DNA from: Candidatus Saganbacteria bacterium | GTDB taxonomy: Bacteria; Margulisbacteria; WOR-1; O2-12-FULL-45-9 | Assembly (NCBI GenBank): GCA_016932255.1 | Contig: JAFGDE010000015.1 | Location: 117,422 to 181,421, forward strand | DNA length: 64,000 nt | Direction: 5' to 3' | Part shown: piece after piece, positions 56,332 through 64,000 of the stretch | How positions within the stretch are numbered: the first letter of the stretch is position 1 | Layout: each line of letters begins with the position of its first letter | The notes under the pieces: generated by a model | What the model saw: the letters and a program-made list of their open reading frames with translations, nothing else | The model's database searches: none | What the model was told of the DNA's origin: nothing | Translations under genes and position numbers: made by a program

Positions 56332-58246
56332 AATAAGAATCCCAGTCAAGGATGCCCTTGCCCAGGAGGTCTTTAACGTACTGAGTTTTATAAAGCATCT
56401 CAACTGTCTCAGCACGGGTTAACAGCTTGGCCGGTTCAAAATTCTTGTTTTCGAGATAATCAAGTAATCTGTACTTGAAAGCGCCGGCAATGATCGGTGC
56501 GGCCCAGTAAGCGCCGGCCACGTCCGGGAACTGGCCGACCCAGGTGTCCTCAGGAACATTAGCAAATCTTGCGATCATGGCCAGGCCTTCCGCCCGGGTA
56601 ATGTTGTTCTTCAAGCGGAAGGTGTCGTCGGGATACCCTTTGACCACTCCGAGTTCGGCCGCCTGCTTCACGTATTGCGCGGCCCAGTGGCTCTCCGGCA
56701 CATCAACAAAGAGCGGCGCAAAGGCCACTGTCGCGGCTTCAGCAGTATCAGAACCCAGGGTCCTGGCCTGCTCTTTTGTCTTCATTAACAGGGTCGCCAT
56801 CTCCGCGCGGGTGATATTGCCTTCAGGCCGGAACATGCCGTCGGGATAACCGGTGATTATCTCTTGCATGGCCAGCAGTGAGACAGAGGTCCTGACCCAG
56901 TAGCCCTCGGATACATCAGGGAACGGCCGTAAGCGCAGGATCCTGGCCTTGGCCAGGCCGATCAGCTTGTTGTCTCCGGACAGGCCCTCGACAATGATCT
57001 TGTTCTTGCCTGTTTCAAGATTAAAGCTGGTGGCAAATTCGCCGCGCAGGCCGAACTTGAGCTGCGCACGGTTGATTTCCAGCTTCTTGACGCGCGAGTC
57101 AAGCACGTTGCCTGAGACCGGCACGCGCGCCTCAAAGGTCAGGTGCTTGTCAGGCGGCAGGTCGATCATGATCGGTTCTTTGGGCAGTTCAAGCGGCAGG
57201 ACCGCGTAAGATAATGAAAAGAAATGGTTCTCAAGATTGGGCGCGCCGGCAAAAGCATGGTAGGCATAATCAAAGCGGAAGCCGCCAAAATTAAGGCCTA
57301 CGCCGTAAGTCGAATCAGAGACCGTGGTCAGCCCGCCGTTGCCGTCGCCGGATGAATCCTGATCAATGCCCATGCGCAGGACCAGGAGGTCGATCGGCTG
57401 CCACTCCAGGCCCAGATGCCAGCACATCGGGTATTTGATCAGAGTTGGATGCATGTCAAAATCGGCCGCAACAGTCAATTCGTGATTGCCGAAAGTCCGC
57501 AAAGCGTCTTTTTTACCAATGACCTTGAAGGCGGAGCCGACCTCAAGGACCGCGGGGTACGATTCTTCATGGCCCGAGGCATAGACCAGCTTGCCGCCCA
57601 TGGCCGCCGGCAAGGCATTCTGCAAGGTTGCGCCAAAGCTCATCCAGGGCTGGGGCGGCTGATACTTAAGCCCGAGATCAAGCTCCATGCCATTGGCATT
57701 GCCGCCAACAATACCGTCGCCATAAAGCGCGGCCTGGAACAGCTTTAGATTAGCTCCCAGGCTGATCCTGTCTGCCTGCGGCAGTCGGTTCAGGAACTGG
57801 ATCTTCTCCATCTGGTTGGCGTAAGAAACCACAAAAGCGTTGTTGTAGTTGCCCATTTGCGGCTGGGTCGGGTCGATCGTATAGATCGGGTCGTCCGGAT
57901 CAGACCCCGCCTCGACCGTCGTAGCATAGGCGCCGGAGATCGAGGTGCCGGCAAAGCCAACGCCAACCACGCCGAATTCCATCGGGTACAGGCCTGAGAA
58001 CGAGAGGTAGGAATATTCGTCCAGGAATTTGCCGGACATTGATGAGAGCTGCCAGCCCTTGATGCCGGCCAGGCCGGACGGGTTGGTGTAGATCGAGCCA
58101 ATATCATCCGCCAGACCGATATAAGCCTTGCCCAGACCAAGTATCCTGGCATTAGGCACATAACGCGTCGGGTCCTGCGCCACATACTGGGCCAGCGCCG
58201 GGACCGCGAACAGCAGCAACAATAATAAGCTTAACAGCCTTTTCAT
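56330..58246 (-). CDS. PorV-like outer-membrane barrel fused to C-terminal SLH domains
   Basis: The 638-residue protein starts with a signal peptide (MKRLLSLLLLLLFAVPALA). Residues ~25-355 look like a PorV/FadL-type barrel, opening with NARILGLGKAYIGLADDIGS and IYTNPSGLAG. A beta-sandwich linker follows (~370-450). Three SLH motifs end the protein: WVRTSVSLLAMQEIITGYPD, WAAQYVKQAAELGVVKGYPD, and YWAAPIIAGAFKYRLLDYLE. SLH domains bind wall polymers. In Negativicute OmpM the SLH precedes the barrel, but here the order is reversed. It may tie the outer membrane to the wall, serve as a PorV-like carrier for the FlgD-tailed proteins, or both. A paralog lies at 62573. Confidence 0.82.
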   Translation of the reverse strand: MKRLLSLLLLLLFAVPALAQYVAQDPTRYVPNARILGLGKAYIGLADDIGSIYTNPSGLAGIKGWQLSSMSGKFLDEYSYLSFSGLYPMEFGVVGVGFAGTSISGAYATTVEAGSDPDDPIYTIDPTQPQMGNYNNAFVVSYANQMEKIQFLNRLPQADRISLGANLKLFQAALYGDGIVGGNANGMELDLGLKYQPPQPWMSFGATLQNALPAAMGGKLVYASGHEESYPAVLEVGSAFKVIGKKDALRTFGNHELTVAADFDMHPTLIKYPMCWHLGLEWQPIDLLVLRMGIDQDSSGDGNGGLTTVSDSTYGVGLNFGGFRFDYAYHAFAGAPNLENHFFSLSYAVLPLELPKEPIMIDLPPDKHLTFEARVPVSGNVLDSRVKKLEINRAQLKFGLRGEFATSFNLETGKNKIIVEGLSGDNKLIGLAKARILRLRPFPDVSEGYWVRTSVSLLAMQEIITGYPDGMFRPEGNITRAEMATLLMKTKEQARTLGSDTAEAATVAFAPLFVDVPESHWAAQYVKQAAELGVVKGYPDDTFRLKNNITRAEGLAMIARFANVPEDTWVGQFPDVAGAYWAAPIIAGAFKYRLLDYLENKNFEPAKLLTRAETVEMLYKTQYVKDLLGKGILDWDSY

Positions 58247-58262
58247 TATAATATTAATAATA

Positions 58263-60245
58263 TTATTCCCACGGCACGCAGAAGACCTGGTTCTTGACCA
58301 GGACTTCTTTGTTATCCAGGTTCATGATGCGGACCGTGTAGGCGCCAGCACCCACCAGGCCATGCGGGAAGCTGGCTGCCGGGATATGGATCTTCTTGGA
58401 GCTGACCACGCCGGCCGGTTCATTGACAACGGCAGAGTAGATCAGCCGGCCGTAGCAATCGAGCAGGTCGATCCGATAGTTATAGACAACAGTGCCCGGC
58501 CGCAGCCGCCAGTTAATGCTGGCACCGTCTCTCAGGAAATTCCTGCCGCCATATTGATAGGCTGCATCCTTGCCGGTGCGGCTGCCCGGCATGGCTGCCT
58601 GGCCCGGCTGCGGCAGCGGGGAAGCTACGTCAACATAGATCTCCTGCGCGCCAATATTGCCGGCTGAATCCTCAAAAGAGAAAAAGACCAGGACTCTGCT
58701 GGCCCCGGCTGTCAGCGTATACGTCAGGGAATAATCGATCGAGATCGTGTCGACATCGACCGTGGTCATGGCTGTCGTCGGGATATTCTCAACAAAAAAG
58801 CTTCCGTCACTGTACTGCACCAGCAGCTGTGGATTGAGCGTAGCCTGAGCCACGCCTGAGGCGGAATAGGCGCGCAAGGCTATGCCTGGGGTCGTGGTCA
58901 CGGTCATGGTATTGCCGGTGCCGTTGAAGGAGCTGACGCTGTTGCCGTCGATGGTCCAGCGCTGGACCTCGGCTTCCATCGTAGTGACACGGAAAGCACT
59001 GACCTCTTTGGAGGTGGTCGCGTCAGGATTGGTCACGGCCAGGTCGCGCCAGCCGACCGAGGCTTCAGGTGAGACCAGGATCAATGCATTGATCTCAGTA
59101 GAAGAAACCACGCTGGTGGAAACGATAGATATTCCCGCATCTTCTGTTGTCGCGCCTGTCAGATAAAAGGTCAGGTAAGATCCGCTAATAAAACCTTTGC
59201 CTGTCACTTCGAGTGTGCCGATCCAGCCTTGTGATTTTACTTCAGGCGTTACATTTGTGATGGTTGGAGAAATAAGGTTATAGATCTTACCGCCATCACA
59301 GGCCAGATAAGCATGGACCAGCCCGGAGGATTCTGCGCGCACATCAATATCATTAATGTTCGGGTTGCCGGATATAGTGTAGAGGCTCCAGCTTTGTCCG
59401 CCGTCCGCGGTTACAGCTGATGCTCCATTTTCCCCGACAATCCAACCAAAATACTGGGTCAGGAAATAGAGCGAATTGAGCTGGCCGGTAATCCCGGTAG
59501 TTGATGTTGTGATCGTTCCCCAGTCGCCTGAATCGCCGCCAGCCGATGTTTCCAATACCAGGCCTGAGTCGCCGACCGCATAGCCATATTGTTCATTGAC
59601 CATTACTAGATCGCGAACCCTGGTAGAGCCTGACCAGACCACTGCCCCATTCTTCCAAATTTCGTATTGTGACGCGGAAAAGTTATTGCCCCAGGCCCAG
59701 ACGATCAGACTGCCGGCCGAGTCAGTCTGCAGGAAAACACCCTGAACATCCAAATTAGTCAGATCAGCCTGGCCCCAGGTAGAGCCTGAATCCGTAGAAA
59801 TAAGCATAAAACTGTTCGAACTGCTCCCCCGGGAAGCCGCAATATATATAGTATTACCTGTCGAGGCAGCCTTTCGAAATTCCGCTGTCGCGTCCGCGGT
59901 CGCCAGTGTGATAAAATCAGCGAACGTTTCGCCAACATTTGTTGATTTCTTGACTGTTCCCGAGGCGCCGCCGATATAACCATTGGTCGAGGCCGGAAAG
60001 AGCACATCAAAGATCTCTCGGGTCGTGCTGCTTGTTTTAGCGGACCAGGCTGAGCCGCTGTTGGTCGTTTTTAAAAGTGTGCCGCTGGCGCCGACCGCAA
60101 AGCCCAGCGTGCCGGCATCATCAACAAAGAAGATCGCGTTGAGGTTCTCGGTCGTACCAGAGGTCTGTAATTGCCAGTCTGCTAAAACAGCGGCTGATAA
60201 AAAAGTAAACAGGATAAACAAGCCAACCAAGAGTTTGTTTTTCAC
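58263..60245 (-). CDS. Secreted BNR/Ycf48-like propeller with IPT domain and terminal beta domain
   Basis: The 660-residue protein uses a GTG start and a signal peptide (MKNKLLVGLFILFTFLSAAV). Residues ~23-330 form a beta-propeller of the Ycf48/BNR type, with repeats such as GFAVGASGTLLKTTNSGSAW and YGYAVGDSGLVLETSAGG. An IPT/TIG domain follows (PTITNVTPEVKSQGWIGTL). The final ~100 residues (YNYRIDLLDCYGRLIYSAVV, GAYTVRIMNLDNKEVL) resemble the FlgD-like terminal domain of the other secreted proteins. It is the first gene of the minus-strand secreted cluster. Confidence 0.8.
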   Translation of the reverse strand: MKNKLLVGLFILFTFLSAAVLADWQLQTSGTTENLNAIFFVDDAGTLGFAVGASGTLLKTTNSGSAWSAKTSSTTREIFDVLFPASTNGYIGGASGTVKKSTNVGETFADFITLATADATAEFRKAASTGNTIYIAASRGSSSNSFMLISTDSGSTWGQADLTNLDVQGVFLQTDSAGSLIVWAWGNNFSASQYEIWKNGAVVWSGSTRVRDLVMVNEQYGYAVGDSGLVLETSAGGDSGDWGTITTSTTGITGQLNSLYFLTQYFGWIVGENGASAVTADGGQSWSLYTISGNPNINDIDVRAESSGLVHAYLACDGGKIYNLISPTITNVTPEVKSQGWIGTLEVTGKGFISGSYLTFYLTGATTEDAGISIVSTSVVSSTEINALILVSPEASVGWRDLAVTNPDATTSKEVSAFRVTTMEAEVQRWTIDGNSVSSFNGTGNTMTVTTTPGIALRAYSASGVAQATLNPQLLVQYSDGSFFVENIPTTAMTTVDVDTISIDYSLTYTLTAGASRVLVFFSFEDSAGNIGAQEIYVDVASPLPQPGQAAMPGSRTGKDAAYQYGGRNFLRDGASINWRLRPGTVVYNYRIDLLDCYGRLIYSAVVNEPAGVVSSKKIHIPAASFPHGLVGAGAYTVRIMNLDNKEVLVKNQVFCVPWE

Positions 60246-60254
60246 TGTTCTATG

Positions 60255-60283
60255 ATTTTACACCTAATCGTCAGCGAATGCAA
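60255..60283 (-). promoter_or_regulatory. Promoter of the minus-strand secreted-protein cluster
   Basis: On the minus strand TTGCAT, a 17-bp spacer and TAAAAT lie 9 nt before the GTG start at 60245. The leaderless spacing is the same as in several housekeeping genes. Confidence 0.6.
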
Positions 60284-60335
60284 CTGTTTGTGTGCAAGGA
60301 TTTTTATTGCATAATTACTCATAGCCTGATATTAT

Positions 60336-60341
60336 TATAAT
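60336..60341 (+). promoter_or_regulatory. -10 box upstream of the beta-helix gene
   Basis: TATAAT is 34 nt before ATG 60376, which has a GAGGAGG site at 60363-60369. TATACT follows directly and could also serve. Confidence 0.45.
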
Positions 60342-60375
60342 ATACTAAGCATTAAACATCCTGAGGAGGCCTATC

Positions 60376-62556
60376 ATGTGCTTAAGCCGGCTCAAATTGT
60401 TTCTGGCAATATCCTTCTCTTTTTTGGCCTTGATGCTCCCTTCCTGGTCCGCTGATTTTTATGTCGATGCAGTTAACGGCAATAATGCCTACGATGGACA
60501 AGCAGCGGTCTGGGATGGCGTTCACGGGCCCAAAAAGACCATCAAGGCTATGCTGCCTGGCATTCCCGGCGGTTCGATCATCCACGTCGCTTCTGGCACC
60601 TATGACGGTACTTTGGGAGAAACTTTTCCTATCACCCTCACCAACCAGACGCTGCTCGGCGCTGACAGCGCAACCTGTATTATCGAGGGCGCTAGCTGCG
60701 ACACCAATCTGTTCAGTTTGGGCAATACTGCCTCGCTCAGTAATTTGTCTATTATTTTTAAATCGCCCAATAATAACGATAAGGCCATCAATGTGACAGG
60801 CGCCAGTGTAACGATCAGCAATAATATCATCCGCCAGGCCGGCGCCACCTCGCTGGTCGGCTGGGGCATGGATTTTACGCCCGGCAGCAGCGGCACTGTC
60901 AGCGGCAATACGATCACCAACTTCATTGCCGGTATTTATACGAACACGGCCAACGATATCCTGGTGGAAAAGAACACTATCCAGGCCAAGAATAACTGTA
61001 TCCATTATAATAATTCAGGCACGCTGACCGCGCGCGGCAACATCCTCATGGCCACCCCTTCCCTGGACAAATTAGTGGTTATCGGCAGCGGCAACGGCTT
61101 GAACTACGACGGCTCCGGCACGCTTGATCACAGCTACAACTGCTACTTTAATAATAAGGACAATTATGAGGGCGGCATTACTGCCGGCACCGGGGACATT
61201 TATCAATACCCGCGTTTCGTTGCGCCCTGGGACAATGACTTTCGGCTATACAGCGATTCGCCCTGCATTGGCGCCTGGTCCGGCGCCAACATCGGCGCCG
61301 ACCAGACCAGCGGCCTGGCCGGTTCCCCTTATGTCAGTATTATCTATGTTTCCGGCAGCGGCAGCGATACTATCGGCGACGGAACTCAAGCAAATCCGTT
61401 CCGCACCATCGCTATGGGCCAGCGCTACGCCCTGGAAAAGGTCGTGCTCATGTCTGGTTCATACGCGCCGACAGACATTATCATGATCGGTGACGGTCGC
61501 ACCATCAGCGGTGTTGGCCGAGAGGATGTTATCATTGAAAGCGCCATTAACCCTCTGGCCCTGATGCAGAATAATACTCGATTGGAAGGCTGCACCTTAA
61601 AAGGAACATATCCCGGCCCCTTGCCTTACCCGATGATCTGGATCAGAAAGTCTGTGCAGGCCGCCCTGAACGACTGCGCCTTTTACATGACCGGCACAGC
61701 CACTCTCAGCGTTTGCGTCTTTAATCATTTCGCAACAGCAGAGGTTTCCGATTGTCTGGTCAGCGGCGGGACTGGAGGCATATATGCTTATGCCTCCTCC
61801 TCAGACACTCCGGTCATCCGGCGATCGTTGCACATCGAGGGCTGCACCATCGTCGATTTTGATGCATACGGCGTGGGCAATGACAGCGACACGGTTTATG
61901 TCAAGGACTGCATCATTTCTGCTGCCCCTGGCGGCAGCCCGCCGGCCGGCACCTACGGCACCTGGAACTACTCAGCGACCCAGGGCGCCATTTCCGTTAC
62001 TTACAGCGACGTTTATAACAACGAGACCAGCTATTACCAGACAACGACCGGCTCCGGCACTATTGCTTCTGACGCTAAATTCGTCAATGCTGCCGGCGGC
62101 AATTATAATTTGGAACCGACCTCTCCCTGCATTGACACCGGCGATCCGGCCCTGACCGATCCGGACGGCACAAGAAAGGACATGGGCGCTTATGCTTTTT
62201 ACCAGACGCCTTCGACCAGCTCGACCACGACCACCACTACCACGGTGACCACAACAACCGGTCGGCCCCTTACAATCACGCGCGCGAGCAGCGGCCGCGG
62301 GGCTTATCTAAGCTACAATTTCAATGCTGCTCAGGCTGAGCCGATCACCATCCTGATCGAAGAACCCGGCCCGCCGAAAAAAGTAGTGCTTGAACATAAC
62401 TTCACTTCGCAGGCAGGCAATAATACCGGCACGTTGCCTTTCCTGCGTTTTGGCGTCAAACCCTTGCCCGCTGGGGTTTATAATTACAGGATAATTTTCC
62501 GGTCGAGCAAGCAGGTCGTTCAGGGCAAGATCTTGCATAAACCCGGGATACAGTAG
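60376..62556 (+). CDS. Secreted right-handed beta-helix protein with Thr-rich linker
   Basis: The 726-residue protein has a signal peptide (LKLFLAISFSFLALMLPSWS). It contains two successive parallel beta-helix regions, each opening with a DUF1565-like motif: DFYVDAVNGNNAYDG near residue 27 and IIYVSGSGSDTIGDGTQANP near residue 323. Many short repeats such as VSGNTITNFIAGIY and DILVEKNTIQAKNN follow. A linker of threonines (STSSTTTTTTTVTTTTG) joins it to a terminal beta-sandwich that ends GVYNYRIIFRSSKQVVQGKI, similar to the FlgD-like ends nearby. Carbohydrate binding or cleavage is possible, but no catalytic site is identified. Confidence 0.82.
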   Translation: MCLSRLKLFLAISFSFLALMLPSWSADFYVDAVNGNNAYDGQAAVWDGVHGPKKTIKAMLPGIPGGSIIHVASGTYDGTLGETFPITLTNQTLLGADSATCIIEGASCDTNLFSLGNTASLSNLSIIFKSPNNNDKAINVTGASVTISNNIIRQAGATSLVGWGMDFTPGSSGTVSGNTITNFIAGIYTNTANDILVEKNTIQAKNNCIHYNNSGTLTARGNILMATPSLDKLVVIGSGNGLNYDGSGTLDHSYNCYFNNKDNYEGGITAGTGDIYQYPRFVAPWDNDFRLYSDSPCIGAWSGANIGADQTSGLAGSPYVSIIYVSGSGSDTIGDGTQANPFRTIAMGQRYALEKVVLMSGSYAPTDIIMIGDGRTISGVGREDVIIESAINPLALMQNNTRLEGCTLKGTYPGPLPYPMIWIRKSVQAALNDCAFYMTGTATLSVCVFNHFATAEVSDCLVSGGTGGIYAYASSSDTPVIRRSLHIEGCTIVDFDAYGVGNDSDTVYVKDCIISAAPGGSPPAGTYGTWNYSATQGAISVTYSDVYNNETSYYQTTTGSGTIASDAKFVNAAGGNYNLEPTSPCIDTGDPALTDPDGTRKDMGAYAFYQTPSTSSTTTTTTTVTTTTGRPLTITRASSGRGAYLSYNFNAAQAEPITILIEEPGPPKKVVLEHNFTSQAGNNTGTLPFLRFGVKPLPAGVYNYRIIFRSSKQVVQGKILHKPGIQ

Positions 62557-62572
62557 ATAAAGAGCGAAAGAA

Positions 62573-63958
62573 TTGATAATTAGTAGGCTTTTACTAATAT
62601 CATTTTTATGTATCGCCCTGGCTGCGCCCAGCCTGGCAGGGTTTCCTTTGACCAGGGCAACCGGCGCACATCCCCTAGCCATGGGCAATGCCTTTGTCGG
62701 CCAGGCAAACGACGGGTCTGCCCTGTTCTTGAACGCGGCCGGCCTGGCGGCCGCCCATCATTGGCTTTTAACCAGCACTTATACCCAGCCGGATGAGGAC
62801 ACCCTCTTCACTGCCATAGGCTATGCCCGGCCGGATATTCTCGACGGTACCGTAGGACTTGGTTATCGCAACAGGACGATCAATAACGTTCAGACGACCA
62901 ACGAGACGTTCAGCGTGTCCGACCAGGAGCTCCTTCTTGCTTATTCTAGAGAATTCGCTCCCGGCCTGGCCGCAGGGCTGGCCCTGCGCCTTACAACTGC
63001 CGGTCCGTCAACGACTGTTCCTGGTTACAGCGGGTCACACGGGCAGGCCCTGGATCTTTCATTAAAATATGATTATTTGCCCTGGTGCCAGCTCGGCCTT
63101 GCCCTGCAAAATCTCGGAGGCTTAACGGTCAACGATGGCGGCGCGGATGAAACGGCCGACGCCATCGTTAAGCTCGGCTCTTCTTTCCTGCTGCGCGGAT
63201 ATGACGGGCTCTTTGATGCGGATAAAGACTTGCGGCTTAATCTTGACCTGGAAAGCGAGGACGATCTGCCTTTTGCCTGGCATCTGGGCTTTGAATGGTG
63301 GGTGCTCGACCAGCTGGCGGTACGCGCCGGCATTGACCAGGTGGCTAAAAGCTCAACTGAAAATTATAATAATTTAACTGCTGGACTGAGCCTAAAGGTC
63401 AATGGCATTATCTTTGACTATGCCTGGTACCGCTCCGGAGACATAGCCCAGGACACGACGAATTATTTCTCGTTCGGCTATATCGGGCCGGAGCCGCCAA
63501 AGAAAGAGCGGCCCGTAAAGACCATCAAGGCTTTTCCTTCGCCTGAGCCGAAACCGGCTGTCGCAACACAGTTGCAACGCGTACGTTTCAGCGATCTCCC
63601 GCCGGAGCACTGGGTAAAGGATATGGCTGAAAAATTAGCCACAGCCGGTTTGCTGACAGGTTATCCTGATGGCACCTATAGACCGGATATTAAAATGACC
63701 CGTTCGCATTTTGCCTCGGTCTGGCTGGCTGCAAGAAATATCCAATCTACAGATCAGGCAGCCACGGTCGGCGGCGACATTTGGGCAGCCTCGCCGAACA
63801 CTTATGTTTCCCGCCTGGAAGCCGCTGACCTGATGGGCGTTGACGGCAACATTTCACGGCCGGATGATCCGGTCACACGAGCAGAGTTCGCTGTCCTGCT
63901 GGCCAAGACACAAATTGGCCAGGCCGCGCTTAATCGCCTGCCGCCCCTAAACAATTAG
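62573..63958 (+). CDS. Second PorV-like barrel fused to SLH domains
   Basis: The 461-residue protein probably starts at TTG 62573, since no ATG precedes the signal peptide (MIISRLLLISFLCIALAAPS). Residues ~25-310 form a barrel like that of the 56330-58246 gene, with PLAMGNAFVGQANDGSALFL and NAAGLAA at the start. A Pro/Lys-rich linker (PEPPKKERPVKTIKAFPSPE) leads to two recognisable SLH motifs (WVKDMAEKLATAGLLTGYPD, TYRPDIKMTRSHFASVWLA) and a partial third. It lacks the beta-sandwich linker of its paralog. It follows the beta-helix gene by 16 bp and is probably co-transcribed with it. Confidence 0.8.
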   Translation: MIISRLLLISFLCIALAAPSLAGFPLTRATGAHPLAMGNAFVGQANDGSALFLNAAGLAAAHHWLLTSTYTQPDEDTLFTAIGYARPDILDGTVGLGYRNRTINNVQTTNETFSVSDQELLLAYSREFAPGLAAGLALRLTTAGPSTTVPGYSGSHGQALDLSLKYDYLPWCQLGLALQNLGGLTVNDGGADETADAIVKLGSSFLLRGYDGLFDADKDLRLNLDLESEDDLPFAWHLGFEWWVLDQLAVRAGIDQVAKSSTENYNNLTAGLSLKVNGIIFDYAWYRSGDIAQDTTNYFSFGYIGPEPPKKERPVKTIKAFPSPEPKPAVATQLQRVRFSDLPPEHWVKDMAEKLATAGLLTGYPDGTYRPDIKMTRSHFASVWLAARNIQSTDQAATVGGDIWAASPNTYVSRLEAADLMGVDGNISRPDDPVTRAEFAVLLAKTQIGQAALNRLPPLNN

Positions 63959-64000
63959 CCTTTAGCCCTTTACATTCCTGCCATACATTATTATTATATA

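Overview
The window looks like a chromosome fragment of a diderm (LPS-making) bacterium from an uncultured lineage. It carries lpxC, fused fabZ-lpxA and lpxB. Two outer-membrane-type barrels are fused to SLH domains, an anchoring mode known from Cyanobacteria relatives, Negativicutes and Thermotogae. It has type IV pseudopilins and several secreted proteins with FlgD/type-A-like C-terminal domains. A member of Ca. Margulisbacteria/Saganbacteria (WOR-1) or a neighbouring lineage fits this, but that placement is inference from gene style only. Base composition is about half G+C in the core, and visibly AT-richer around 14.0-17.0 kb. Many genes have a good -10 box only 6-11 nt before the start codon and no Shine-Dalgarno site, so leaderless transcription seems common.

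Layout. 1-5.2 kb: the end of etfA, then a fatty-acid synthesis operon (fabD, fabG, acpP, fabK, fabF). 5.2-11.5 kb: a 1366-residue beta-rich envelope protein convergent with a subtilisin-like protease that has a type-A-like C-terminal domain. 11.5-13.6 kb: a class III aminotransferase, a SPOUT methyltransferase, a 41-residue basic protein and tRNA-Tyr. 13.6-17.05 kb: an accessory stretch made of units that each end in a copy of the tRNA-Tyr 3' end. It holds two copies of a structured ~180-bp element, two 5' fragments of tsaD, a Nudix gene and an FGE/SUMF1-like gene. 17.1-26.1 kb: rsgA, a ZIP transporter, phoB-phoR, a porin and two tandem Na/Pi cotransporters; three of these promoters carry 11-bp-periodic Pho-box-like repeats. 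26.1-35.3 kb: housekeeping genes (maf, mutL, topA, panC), a four-gene pseudopilin cluster and a small transporter. 35.3-39.8 kb (minus strand): thrS-infC-rpmI-rplT-BFN nuclease, and dxr. 39.8-44.0 kb: AsmA-like protein, SH3 protein, tiny membrane proteins and pyrE. 44.1-45.6 kb: tRNA-Thr and tuf. 45.7-50.25 kb: vanW-lpxC-fabZ/lpxA-lpxB with 4-bp overlaps. 50.2-60.2 kb (minus): six large secreted or outer-membrane proteins. 60.4-63.96 kb: a beta-helix protein and a second barrel-SLH protein.

How it fits together. FabZ/FabF-type chemistry and LpxA/C/B feed lipid A. The SLH-barrels probably tie the outer membrane to the wall. The S8 protease and several secreted proteins share a terminal beta-sandwich resembling type 9 secretion sorting domains, and the window also has PorV-like barrels and a large protein with SprA-like repeats. 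A T9SS-like export and display system is therefore a testable hypothesis. The most unusual non-coding signals are the tRNA-Tyr 3'-end array with its covarying structured element, the interrupted duplicate of the tRNA-Thr 3' end, and a dispersed class of inverted repeats built from short repeated words.
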